Under the pieces are notes generated by a model that saw only the letters and a program-made list of their open reading frames with translations, was not told the origin of the DNA and ran no database searches. Shown one piece after another: positions 36,455 to 45,372 of a stretch of DNA of 64,000 bases. Each line of letters starts with the position of its first letter. Positions within the stretch are counted from its first letter, which is position 1. The position numbers were made by a program, and so were the translations under genes. The stretch is taken from NCBI GenBank assembly GCA_016706545.1, contig JADJJK010000008.1, positions 124,001 through 188,000 of the forward strand, read 5' to 3'. The DNA comes from Myxococcales bacterium (GTDB lineage Bacteria; Myxococcota_A; Polyangia; Haliangiales; Haliangiaceae).

Positions 36455-38095
36455 ATGCCGTACACCTCGGGCATGGCAGCGATGGTTTCTCCTTGGGCCT
36501 TGGCGATCTGCAACGACTCGGCCAGGTTTGTGGAACGCGCGCTGGCGCGCGCCGTGGTGCTCACCGAGCGCGGAGAGCTGATCGATGACCATCAGGTCGT
36601 CGTCGATCGCGTGGCCTATGCCGCGACCGAGCAGCGCGCGCTGCGCGCGCTGGTGGACGCCGCGCAGGTGGAGCCGGCGCTGTCTGGCCGCGCGGCGGTC
36701 GCCGCCGCGCTCCTGGGCGCGAGCCTGCGCGAGCGCCTGCGAACCGTGGCGCCGGAGCTCGGGCTCTCGGAGCCGGACCTGGCCTGGACCGCGGACGGCG
36801 CGGCGGCGCTGGCGAGCTGTGGCGCGATCGATCCCGTGGTGCAACTGGGAGATGAGGTCATCGCCGCGGGGGGCCGCCTGAGCTGGCCGCTCGAAGAGAC
36901 GCTGGCGGAGGTCCGGCAGGCCGCGCGAGGCTTTGCCGAGCGCGAGGTCTCGCCGATGGCCGACAAGCTTCATCGCGAAGATGGCCTGGTGTCCGACCGC
37001 CTGATCTCGGAGATGGCCAAGCTTGGCTTCTTCGGGTTGTCGGTGCCCGAGTCGCTCGGCGGCTCTGCGATGGGGAACCTGGCGATGATCCTCATCACCG
37101 AGGAGCTGTCGCGCGGCTCGCTCGCTGGCGGTGGCTCGCTCATCACCCGGCCCGAGATCTTGGCCAAGGCGCTCCTTGCTGGCGGCACGGAGGCGCAGCA
37201 GCGGCGCTGGCTGCCGTCCATCGCGGCGGGAGAGCGCATGGTGGCCATCTCGGTGACCGAGCCCAACGTGGGGTCGGACGTGGCCAGCCTCACCTGCCGA
37301 GCCCAGGCCGGCGAGCTGGATGGGCAGGCCGGCTATTACATCACCGGCAACAAGGCCTGGTGTACGTTTGCCGGTCGCGCCGATCTGATCGCGCTGCTGG
37401 CCCGCACCGATAGTGACTCGTCGCGCGGCGCCAAGGGGCTGTCGTTGTTCGTGGTGGAGAAGCCGCGCTTTGCCGGCCACGAGTTCGAGACGGCGCAACC
37501 GCACGGCGGGAGCCTCAGCGGCAAGGCCGACCACACCCCGGGGTATCGCGGGATGCACTCGTTCACCCTGGCGTTCGATCGCTGGTTTGTCCCCGCCGAG
37601 AACCTGGTGGGCGAGGCCAAGGGGCTCGGCCGCGGCTTCTACCTGCAGATGGCGGGCTTCGCCGCGGGCCGCTTGCAGACCGGGGGCCGCGCCTGCGGCG
37701 TGGCCCAGGCTGCGCTGGAGAAGACCGCGGAGTACGTGACCGCGCGCAGCCAGTTTGGCAAGCCCATCGGCTCGTTCCAGCTCACCCGTCACCACCTGGG
37801 AACCATGGCCGCCAAGCTGTCGGCGGCGCGGGCGCTCACCTACGCCGCGGCGATCGCGATGGACGCCGATGAGCGCACCGCGGCGCCGTTGGCGGCGCAG
37901 GCCAAGCTCCTGGCGTGCGATGTCGCGGTGGAGGTCACGCAGCTCGGCCAGCTCCTGCACGGCGGCTGGGGGTATGCGGAGGAGTTCGCGATCAGCCGCT
38001 ATGTGGTGGACGCGCAGGTGCTGCCCATCTTCGAGGGCGTCAAGCCGGTGCTGTCGCTCAAGGTGGTTGGAAGGGCGTTGCTGTCTGGCACCTGA
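36455..38095 (+). CDS. Acyl-CoA dehydrogenase, probably (2S)-methylsuccinyl-CoA dehydrogenase-like
   Basis: Protein of about 546 residues; a flavoprotein. The about 150-residue N-terminal helical extension and the core match methylsuccinyl-CoA dehydrogenase (Mcd) of the ethylmalonyl-CoA pathway better than ordinary acyl-CoA dehydrogenases: MAKLGFFGLSVPESLGGSAM, EELSRGSLAGGGSLITRPEI, TEPNVGSDVASL, GYRGMHSF and GRLQTGGRACGVAQAALE. The end (ISRYVVDAQVLPIFEGVKPV) has the catalytic-site region. Assigning Mcd needs the pathway partners, which are not in the window. The start is uncertain; ATG 36455 and GTG 36440 are close and neither has a clear ribosome site. Confidence 0.75.
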   Translation: MPYTSGMAAMVSPWALAICNDSARFVERALARAVVLTERGELIDDHQVVVDRVAYAATEQRALRALVDAAQVEPALSGRAAVAAALLGASLRERLRTVAPELGLSEPDLAWTADGAAALASCGAIDPVVQLGDEVIAAGGRLSWPLEETLAEVRQAARGFAEREVSPMADKLHREDGLVSDRLISEMAKLGFFGLSVPESLGGSAMGNLAMILITEELSRGSLAGGGSLITRPEILAKALLAGGTEAQQRRWLPSIAAGERMVAISVTEPNVGSDVASLTCRAQAGELDGQAGYYITGNKAWCTFAGRADLIALLARTDSDSSRGAKGLSLFVVEKPRFAGHEFETAQPHGGSLSGKADHTPGYRGMHSFTLAFDRWFVPAENLVGEAKGLGRGFYLQMAGFAAGRLQTGGRACGVAQAALEKTAEYVTARSQFGKPIGSFQLTRHHLGTMAAKLSAARALTYAAAIAMDADERTAAPLAAQAKLLACDVAVEVTQLGQLLHGGWGYAEEFAISRYVVDAQVLPIFEGVKPVLSLKVVGRALLSGT

Positions 38096-38231
38096 ACGTC
38101 GTGTCTGACTGCACCTGACGTGGTCGCCGCGGTCTTTGCGAGGTGCTCTCAAGAGCATCCTGGTGGCGGCGCCTGCCAGCGCGGCGCCGCTGGTCGAGGC
38201 CGAGAACGGCAAGAGAGATCGAGAGGGTCGT

Positions 38232-38267
38232 TTCTATCTCCCGTTCTATCTCCCGTTCTATCTCCCG
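38232..38267 (+). repeat. Perfect 12-bp tandem repeat upstream of the VWA gene
   Basis: Three exact copies of TTCTATCTCCCG end 26 bases before the ATG at 38294. They are AT-richer than the surroundings and lie in the likely promoter or leader, so copy number could affect expression. Confidence 0.85.
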
Positions 38268-38293
38268 GGTTTTGACCGATGCCTACGGAGGTC

Positions 38294-41056
38294 ATGCGGA
38301 AAACGATCGCCTCGATTGCGACCTGTGCGTTCTTGTCTCTGGCGCTGGCCCCCGCGGCGCTCGCCGGAGATCCGCTGAAGCCCTACGTCGTGCTCATCCT
38401 CGACACCTCCGGGTCGATGGACAGCTCCACCGGCTCTGGTCCGCCGTCCTGCGGTGGCACCGACAGCCGGCTCAATCACGCCAAGTGCGCGATCAACCAG
38501 ATCGCCAATAGCTACGGCGACATGGTCCTTGGGCTGGCCCGCTTTCGCGAGACCCCGGTCGGCACGTACTCCACGAGCTGCACCGCGGACTGCAGCATGG
38601 CTGGCGTCGATTGCGGCGCGTGCGACGAAGCCACCGGCGCTGGCTGCACCTCGGCGATGTCGGCGGACAACCTGTTCGAGCTGCTGACGCCGCTGGTCGA
38701 CGGCAACACCGGCGACACCGCGCGCTGGACCGACTTCTCCTGTCAGACCTGCGGCCTCTCGATGGGCAGCAACCCGGAGATCTTCGAGACCGGGAGCTGG
38801 ACTCCGATCGCTGGCTCGCTCAAGGGCGCCAAGCGGTACTTCGCCGGGCAGCAGGCGTCAGATGCCACCCAGATCTGGCCCGATGGCACGCCGGGCTTCG
38901 CGCCGATCCTCAACGATCCGTACAACCAGGTCTTCATGCCCTCGGGCGAGCAGTGCCGGCCCTACATCGTCATCTCGCTCACCGATGGTGACGAGACCTG
39001 CACTACCTTCTCCAACACCGCGGCCGCCGCGGCCGACCTGCTGTCGACCCAGGTCACGGTCGGCGGCCAGGCGCGCACCTACCGCGTGCGCACCAAGCCC
39101 ATCGGCTTTGGCAAGGTCCCCGGCGACGCCGAGATCGAGGGGATCGCGCACGCCGGCGGCGCGCCGGACGTGGCCGGCGTCAACGAGGGCTCCTACGCGC
39201 AGAACCAGGAGGAGCTGCAGCTCGCGATCTCCGCGATCATCGCCGAGTCCGTGCGCTCGGAGGCGTGCAACGAGCGCGACGACGACTGCGACGGCTTGGT
39301 CGACGAGGACTTCCTCAGCAAGGGCACGGCCTGCAGCGACGGCGAGCTGGGCGTGTGCCGGGGCACCGGCAGCATGGTGTGCCGCGCCGATGGCACCGGC
39401 ACGCAATGTCACATCGCCGATCCTGGCGGCACCGCCAGCGCCGAGATCTGCGACGGCCTGGACAACGACTGCGACGGGCTCACCGATGAGGGCGCGTGCC
39501 AGGGGACCTGCGGCGACGTCGAGCTGTGCAACAACCTCGACGACGACTGCGACGGGCTCACCGACGAAGGGCTGACCCGCGGCTGCGGCACCGACGTGGG
39601 CCAGTGCGCGGCCGGCACCGAGACCTGCGTGGCCGGCGTGTGGCAGGGCTGTAACGCCACCGGGCCAACTCCGGAGGTCTGTGACGGCCTGGACAACAAC
39701 TGCGACGGCGCGCAGGACGGCTTCGCGGAGAGCTGCTCCACGATCCCGGGCGGCAACCCGCAGGTCGGCATCTGCCGGGCCGGCCTCCGCGTCTGCACCG
39801 CTGCGGGGGGAGGGAGCTTTGGCACCTGCCTCGGAGAGGTCGGCCCCCGCGCGGAGTCGTGCAACACGCTCGACGACGACTGCGACGGCGTGGTCGACGA
39901 GGACACCGGCGGCGCGGACTGCTCGAGCGCCTGCGGCGTCGGCACCACGGTGTGCGTCAATGGCCAGCTCCAGTGCAACGCCACCGCGACCACCAGCGAC
40001 GCCACCTGCAACGGCTTTGACGACGACTGCGACGGACGGATCGACGAGGACGCGCCGCCGGGGGGCGCCTGCGATCAGGGCGGCACGGTGTGCGGCGGCG
40101 TCTCGCGCTGCGTCGGCGGCCAGTACCAGTGCGTCGGCGGCGAGCCGATCCGCGAGGAGGCGTGTGATTGCCGCGACAACGACTGTGACACCCTGGTGGA
40201 CGAGGATCCCAACTGCCCCTCGGGCTCGACCTGCGCCAACTGCGAGTGCGCGTTCCCGTGCCAGGAGGGCGAGTTTCCGTGCCCGGCCGGCAAGATGTGC
40301 GTCAACGACTTCTGCGCCGCTGATCCTTGCTACGCGGTGACGTGTCCCACCACCCAGTCCGGTGAGAAGCAGACCTGCGTGGAGGGCGCGTGTGTGGTCG
40401 CCTGCAGCGTGACGAGCTGCCCGGCGCCGCTCGTCTGTGTTGCCGCCACCGGCCAGTGCGCTCCCGATGACTGCCGCACCTTCCCGGAGCGCTGCGGCGC
40501 CGCGGAGCTGTGCGTGGCTGGCACCTGCGTGACCGACGCCTGCGCGGGCGTGACCTGCACCGACGGCGCGTACTGCGCGGGCGGGGCGTGCGTGTCGAGC
40601 TGCGCGGGCAAGGTGTGCCCCAGCGGCGAGCGCTGCGAGCTTGGCGCCTGCGTGGCCGACCCGTGCGGTCGCGCGTGCCCGCCGGGCCTGGTGTGCCGCG
40701 AGGCGCTGGGCCAGTGTGTCAACAACCAGTGCGAGAGCATCCAGTGTCAGGTGGGGCAGTGGTGCGATCCAGGTCAGGGCACCTGCGTCGATGACCCCTG
40801 CAACGGCGTGACTTGCCCGAACGCGGGGGAGGTCTGCCGCGACGGGAGCTGCTACCTGCCCTCGGATCTGCAGGGCGTGAACCAGTACGTCGCCCCTGGC
40901 GGCGGCGGTGGCTGCAGCGCCGGTCGGGGCCCGCGAGACGGCGGCGGGCTCGGCGGGCTCGGCGGGCTCGTTTTGGCCCTGGCGGGCCTGTGGCGACGGC
41001 GACGGCGGGCGCGCGCTCGCGAGAGCTCGAGCGCGCTCGTCGGAGGTGCGTCGTGA
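38294..41056 (+). CDS. VWA/MopE-type Cys-rich surface protein with MYXO-CTERM tail
   Basis: Protein of 920 residues. A signal peptide is followed by a von Willebrand A domain with an intact MIDAS start (VLILDTSGSMDSS, D37). The middle has seven repeats of the D-x-D/N-D-C-D-G-x-x-D-E type, the putative calcium or copper-binding motif of Methylococcus MopE. Cys-rich EGF-like segments follow (TCTDGAYCAGGACVSSC). The end is a sorting tail: GGGGGCSAGRGPRDGG, a hydrophobic helix, then RRRRRARARE, as in MYXO-CTERM proteins processed at the Cys. The ATG at 38294 follows GGAGGTC. It overlaps the next gene by four bases. Confidence 0.85.
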   Translation: MRKTIASIATCAFLSLALAPAALAGDPLKPYVVLILDTSGSMDSSTGSGPPSCGGTDSRLNHAKCAINQIANSYGDMVLGLARFRETPVGTYSTSCTADCSMAGVDCGACDEATGAGCTSAMSADNLFELLTPLVDGNTGDTARWTDFSCQTCGLSMGSNPEIFETGSWTPIAGSLKGAKRYFAGQQASDATQIWPDGTPGFAPILNDPYNQVFMPSGEQCRPYIVISLTDGDETCTTFSNTAAAAADLLSTQVTVGGQARTYRVRTKPIGFGKVPGDAEIEGIAHAGGAPDVAGVNEGSYAQNQEELQLAISAIIAESVRSEACNERDDDCDGLVDEDFLSKGTACSDGELGVCRGTGSMVCRADGTGTQCHIADPGGTASAEICDGLDNDCDGLTDEGACQGTCGDVELCNNLDDDCDGLTDEGLTRGCGTDVGQCAAGTETCVAGVWQGCNATGPTPEVCDGLDNNCDGAQDGFAESCSTIPGGNPQVGICRAGLRVCTAAGGGSFGTCLGEVGPRAESCNTLDDDCDGVVDEDTGGADCSSACGVGTTVCVNGQLQCNATATTSDATCNGFDDDCDGRIDEDAPPGGACDQGGTVCGGVSRCVGGQYQCVGGEPIREEACDCRDNDCDTLVDEDPNCPSGSTCANCECAFPCQEGEFPCPAGKMCVNDFCAADPCYAVTCPTTQSGEKQTCVEGACVVACSVTSCPAPLVCVAATGQCAPDDCRTFPERCGAAELCVAGTCVTDACAGVTCTDGAYCAGGACVSSCAGKVCPSGERCELGACVADPCGRACPPGLVCREALGQCVNNQCESIQCQVGQWCDPGQGTCVDDPCNGVTCPNAGEVCRDGSCYLPSDLQGVNQYVAPGGGGGCSAGRGPRDGGGLGGLGGLVLALAGLWRRRRRARARESSSALVGGAS

Positions 41057-43527
41057 GCCGGCCGCGCGGGCAGGTCGCGTCGCTCTTGCTGCTCGTGGTG
41101 GTGGTCGCCGTTGGCGCCTCTTTGCTCTCCTGCGGCATCAACGACTACTGCATCACCTGCGAGACCGGCGACGCCGGCGCAGACGGCGCCTCGGTCACCC
41201 AGGATGGCGGGGACGGCCCGACGGTCGACGCTGGCCCTTGCGTCCCTTCCGGGTTCGAGGTGTGTGACGGCAAGGACAACGACTGCAACGGCGTCGTCGA
41301 CGAGGGCGCCTTGCCCGGGGTCGGCGAGGCGTGCGGCACCGACGAGGGCGAATGCACCACCGGCACCCGGCAGTGCAGCGCCGGCGCGCTCCGCTGCAGC
41401 GGCGTCACGCCCGTCGCCGAGCAGTGCGACAACAAGGACAACGACTGCGACTCGCGGGTCGACGAGGGAGATCCGGGCGGCGGCGCGGCGTGCGGCTCGG
41501 ATCTGGGCGAGTGCGTGGCCGGCCAGAGCCGCTGCGTGGCCGGCGTGCTCGAGTGCCTTGGCGCGATCGGCGTGCCGGGGCAGGTCGCCGAGAGCTGCGA
41601 CGGCAAGGACAACGACTGCGATGGCGAGTTCGACGAGGGGCTCGACAACCTCGGCTCGTGCGGGATCACCGAGCAGGGCGAGTGCGCGCTTGGCACCTTG
41701 CGCTGCAACGGCGGCGTGACCTCCTGCAGCGGCGACGTCGGGCCGACCTTCGAGCTGTGCGACGCGCTGGATCAAGACTGCGATGGTGATCCGAGCAACG
41801 GCTACGATCTGATGGGCGATCCGCGCAACTGCGGCACCTGCGGCACGGCGTGCTCGTTGCCGCGGTCCATCGCCACCTGCGCCGGTGGCGCGTGCGCGGT
41901 CGGCGCGTGTGACACCGGCTACTTCGACAACAACGGCGTGGCCAACGATGGCTGTGAGTACGGTCCCTGCACGTACCAGGGGCCGCAGGAGGCGTGCAAC
42001 CAGATCGATGATGACTGCGACGGCCAGATCGATGAGTCGCTGGTGAACCCGCCGTCCTGTGAAACCGACGGCGCGTGCGCCGGCGCCACCGCGGCCTGCA
42101 CCGCCAGCGGCTGGCGCTGCGTGTACGGCCCGGACGTCTCGGTGGATGCCTCTGGGGTGATCGTGCCGGAGACCACCTGCGATGGCCTCGACAACGACTG
42201 TGACGGCCAGGTCGACGAGGCCCACCCGCAGAAGGGCACGTCCTGTGACGATGGCCTGCTCGGCGTGTGCGCGTCGTCGGGGACGTTCGTCTGCAACGCC
42301 ATGGATCCAGGCGGACCTGTGATGTGCTACGTGACCCACGCCGGGCAGCCGGCGGGCGCCGAGCAGTGCGACGCGCTGGACAACGACTGCGACGGGGTGG
42401 TGGACGATGGCGCGGAGCTGGGCGGGCTGCCCGGCCAGGAGTGGACCGCCCTCGGCACGGTGCAGATGATGACCTACGAAGCGTCGCGGCCGGACGCCAG
42501 CGCGGCGTCCTCGGGCGCGGCCGGCAGCACAGTGTGCTCGCGCGCCGGCGTGCAGCCGTGGACCAACGTCACCCACGCGCAGGCGCAGGCCGCCTGCAGC
42601 TCGGTCGGCGCGCGCCTGTGCAGCGAGCAGGAGTGGCACCGCGCGTGCGCGGCGGTGGCCGGCACCGCCTATCCGGTCGTCGAGCCCGCCGCCAACAACG
42701 GCCAGGTCTTTCTCGAGGCCGAGGACTTTGCGTCGCGCGCCACCGGCACCGCCGGCTCGGTGGTCCGCGCCTGGGTTCCAGATCAGGCGCCCGCCGGGTA
42801 CTCCGGCATCGGCGCGCTGCGCGCGTCGCCCAACACCGGCGCGGCGGTGGCACGCGCCTCGGCGGACCCGCAGAGCCCGCGCATCGACTTCCCCATCAAC
42901 TTCACCACCGCCGGCAACCACTACGTCTGGGTCCGGATGTACGGCCCCAACAACGCGGACGACGATGTCCACGTCGGAATCAACGGCGCGCTGCCCGGCG
43001 CCGCCTCGATGAGCCTCGACGCCTCGTCCAACACCGGGTGGATCTGGATGCGCACCGCGGCGATCCCGGTGGCCGCCACCGGGGTCTCCTACGTCAGCAT
43101 CTGGATGAGCACGGACGGCGTGAAGGTCGACGCCATCGTGGTGACGCGCAGCACGTCGACCACCGCGCCCACGGTGACCCTCGCTGGCGCTGGCGGGGCC
43201 TGGGCCTTCGCCACGAGCCCTGGCACCTATCAAGCCACCACGTGCAACGGCGACGACTACGACACCGACGCAGGCGCCGCGGGCGATCAGGACGACATCC
43301 TGCCGGCGGGGAGCCTCGCGGACTGCCGCGCGGTGTCGGGCGCCGGCTCCGTGTTCGACCTCTCGGGCAACGTCCGCGAGTGGACCGCGGCCCGCACCCC
43401 GGGCGCCAACCCGATCCGCGGCGGCACGTCGAACAACACGGCGACGGGGATCTCCTGCGGCCTGGCGTTCACCCTGGCCTCTGACTCGTTCTTCTTCCCC
43501 AACGTCGGCTTCCGCTGCTGTCGCTGA
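41053..43527 (+). CDS. MopE-type lipoprotein with SUMF-like domain interrupted by a CBM-like insert
   Basis: Protein of 824 residues started at GTG 41053 (GTGA overlap with the previous stop). The signal ends in SLLSC (C27, lipidated). About 440 residues contain seven D-x-D-C-D/N-G repeats like those of the gene before. The last about 330 residues have the two halves of a sulfatase-modifying-factor (formylglycine-enzyme) fold: THAQAQAACSSVGARLCSEQ with EWHRACA, and at the end FDLSGNVREWTAARTPG, NVGFRCCR. Between them sits a beta-sandwich-like insert beginning VFLEAEDFASRATGTAGSVV, which resembles carbohydrate-binding modules. It is a likely surface protein, possibly non-enzymatic. Confidence 0.75.
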   Translation: MSRPRGQVASLLLLVVVVAVGASLLSCGINDYCITCETGDAGADGASVTQDGGDGPTVDAGPCVPSGFEVCDGKDNDCNGVVDEGALPGVGEACGTDEGECTTGTRQCSAGALRCSGVTPVAEQCDNKDNDCDSRVDEGDPGGGAACGSDLGECVAGQSRCVAGVLECLGAIGVPGQVAESCDGKDNDCDGEFDEGLDNLGSCGITEQGECALGTLRCNGGVTSCSGDVGPTFELCDALDQDCDGDPSNGYDLMGDPRNCGTCGTACSLPRSIATCAGGACAVGACDTGYFDNNGVANDGCEYGPCTYQGPQEACNQIDDDCDGQIDESLVNPPSCETDGACAGATAACTASGWRCVYGPDVSVDASGVIVPETTCDGLDNDCDGQVDEAHPQKGTSCDDGLLGVCASSGTFVCNAMDPGGPVMCYVTHAGQPAGAEQCDALDNDCDGVVDDGAELGGLPGQEWTALGTVQMMTYEASRPDASAASSGAAGSTVCSRAGVQPWTNVTHAQAQAACSSVGARLCSEQEWHRACAAVAGTAYPVVEPAANNGQVFLEAEDFASRATGTAGSVVRAWVPDQAPAGYSGIGALRASPNTGAAVARASADPQSPRIDFPINFTTAGNHYVWVRMYGPNNADDDVHVGINGALPGAASMSLDASSNTGWIWMRTAAIPVAATGVSYVSIWMSTDGVKVDAIVVTRSTSTTAPTVTLAGAGGAWAFATSPGTYQATTCNGDDYDTDAGAAGDQDDILPAGSLADCRAVSGAGSVFDLSGNVREWTAARTPGANPIRGGTSNNTATGISCGLAFTLASDSFFFPNVGFRCCR

Positions 43528-43536
43528 GCCGAGCGT

Positions 43537-44205
43537 GTGCGCTACAACCGCCGGGTGAACGAGCCGTCACCCTCGCGCTGTCCGCGCTGTCTCTTGCAGG
43601 TGCGGTGGTGTCTCTGCGCCGACGTCCCGACCGTGGTCACCCACACCAAGATCGTGATCGTGCGCCACTACCGCGAGGTCACGCGGTCGTCCAACTCAGG
43701 CCGCCTGGCGGCGATGGCCTTGCCCAACTCCGTGCTCCTGGACCACGGCGCGCCCGGGACCCCGCCCACCCAGCTCTCCGCCGACGTGCTCGACGGCGCG
43801 CGCCTGCTGTTCCCCGGGGGCGAGACGCTCGGCGCCGCCAGCTTGCCGCGCACCCTCATCATCCTCGACTCGACCTGGTCGCAGGCGCGGCGGATGCGCC
43901 GCAAGGTGCGAGGGCTCGAGCAGGTCCGCACCGTGTCGCTGCCGCCGGTGCCCACCGAGACCCCGCGGATGCGCGCTTCTCCAGGCGAGGGCAAGGTCTC
44001 CACGCTCGAGGCCATCGCGTATGCGCTGGGGGTGCTGGAAGGCCCGCGTGGCCCGGAGGTGGAGCGGCAGCTCCTGGCGCTCTTTCAGCTCGCGGTGGAG
44101 CGTAGCCTGGCCACCGGGCGGCACGGGATTTCGCTGCGCAGCGGTCAGATGTCGCAAGGGCTGCCAGGCTCGGACGACGACAACCCCGAGCACGAAGGCA
44201 AGTGA
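43537..44205 (+). CDS. DTW-domain protein, tRNA-uridine aminocarboxypropyltransferase
   Basis: Protein of 222 residues. The four-Cys start CPRCLLQVRWCLC and the signature LIILDSTWSQARRM (D-x-T-W) define the DTW family. E. coli TapT, a member, transfers the aminocarboxypropyl group of S-adenosylmethionine to uridine 47 of tRNA (acp3U). The other conserved parts, IVIVRHYREV and RMRASPGEGKVSTLEAIAYA, are present. GTG 43537 or GTG 43555 could be the start; neither has a clear ribosome site. It is cytoplasmic. Confidence 0.88.
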   Translation: MRYNRRVNEPSPSRCPRCLLQVRWCLCADVPTVVTHTKIVIVRHYREVTRSSNSGRLAAMALPNSVLLDHGAPGTPPTQLSADVLDGARLLFPGGETLGAASLPRTLIILDSTWSQARRMRRKVRGLEQVRTVSLPPVPTETPRMRASPGEGKVSTLEAIAYALGVLEGPRGPEVERQLLALFQLAVERSLATGRHGISLRSGQMSQGLPGSDDDNPEHEGK

Positions 44206-44301
44206 GCCGGATATACTGATCCGGCTTGCGCGAGGCGCAGCTTTTGAGGGCTGGGTGGCGTTTGTGCGCAGCGATGTATCCGCCACAACAAGGATGATCC
44301 C

Positions 44302-45312
44302 ATGAGCGATGTTTGGTACCTCGGCATCGGTGGCCAGCAACAAGGGCCGCTTGGCACGCAGCAGATCCTCGACATGATTCGCACGGGAGTGGTTACCGCG
44401 ACTGCGTATGTTTACGGCGGTGGTGTAACGAGCTGGACGCCGATCACCCAGGTTCCGTCGTTCTCGCCAGCGCTGCACGGCGCGCCACCCCCACCCCCAC
44501 CTCCGCCGATCGGAGCGGCGCCGGTGGCCGCTGATCAGATCGACTTCGAGATCTTCGGCGCGGAGATGCAGTTCGTGGAGATCATTCTCGATCCTGGCGA
44601 GGCGGCGATCGCCGAGGCGGGGTCGTTTTTCTACATGGATCCAGGCATTCGCATGGAGACGATCTTCGGCGATGGATCGGCGCAAGCGCAGAGCCAGGGC
44701 TTCATGGGCAAGCTGCTCGGCGGCGCCAAGCGCGTGCTCACCGGCGAGTCGCTGTTCACAACAGTCTTCGGCAACGGTGCGCAGCAGCGTCAGAAGGTGT
44801 CATTCGCTGCGCCATACCCGGGCAAGATCATCCCGGTGGATCTGAGGCAACACCAAGGCACCCTGCTTTGCCAGAAGGATGCGTTCCTGTGCGCAGCCAA
44901 GGGGATCTCGATTGGAATTGCCTGGAACAAGAAACTCGGCGCCGGGCTCTTTGGGGGCGAGGGCTTCATCTTGCAGAAGCTTGAAGGGCAAGGCCTGGCG
45001 TTCATCCACGCCGGGGGCACGGTGGTGTCGCGGGACCTCGCACCTGGCGAGACCCTTCGCCTCGACACCGGGTGCCTGGTGGCGTTCGAGCCGCGGGTGG
45101 CCTACGACATCCAGTGGGTCGGCGGCTTCAAGTCCGCGTTGTTTGGCGGCGAGGGGCTGTTTTTTGCCACTCTCACTGGACCAGGGAGAGTGTGGCTGCA
45201 ATCGCTTCCGTTCTCTCGCTTCGCTGGGCGCATGCTGGCGGCGGCGGTGGCCGCGGGGTTTGGTCGCGGCGAAGAGGGATCGGTGCTTGGCGGTCTTGGC
45301 ATGGGATCCTAA
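44302..45312 (+). CDS. GYF_2/TIGR00266 (AIM24-like) family protein
   Basis: Protein of 336 residues. Residues 3-50 are a GYF_2 domain (WYLGIGGQQQGPLGTQQIL), a peptide-binding module. A Pro-rich linker (eight Pro in a row) leads to the TIGR00266/AIM24 beta-fold: ILDPGEAAIAEAGSFFYMD, GIRMETIFGD and GEGFILQKLEGQGLAFIHAG, with characteristic Gly-rich helices (FKSALFGGEGLFFATLTG). The function of TIGR00266 proteins is unknown. The ATG has AAGGATG seven bases upstream. Confidence 0.85.
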   Translation: MSDVWYLGIGGQQQGPLGTQQILDMIRTGVVTATAYVYGGGVTSWTPITQVPSFSPALHGAPPPPPPPPIGAAPVAADQIDFEIFGAEMQFVEIILDPGEAAIAEAGSFFYMDPGIRMETIFGDGSAQAQSQGFMGKLLGGAKRVLTGESLFTTVFGNGAQQRQKVSFAAPYPGKIIPVDLRQHQGTLLCQKDAFLCAAKGISIGIAWNKKLGAGLFGGEGFILQKLEGQGLAFIHAGGTVVSRDLAPGETLRLDTGCLVAFEPRVAYDIQWVGGFKSALFGGEGLFFATLTGPGRVWLQSLPFSRFAGRMLAAAVAAGFGRGEEGSVLGGLGMGS

Positions 45313-45372
45313 CTTCGTCGACTGCGTGCTTCAGTCCTCGAGGGTCTCTCGAGTAAGCTATGCGGTGGAATT

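Noticed and set aside
40852..43233. 793-codon minus-strand open frame
   Set aside because: Antisense shadow of the MopE-like genes, with His/Arg/Val/Gly-rich nonsense composition.
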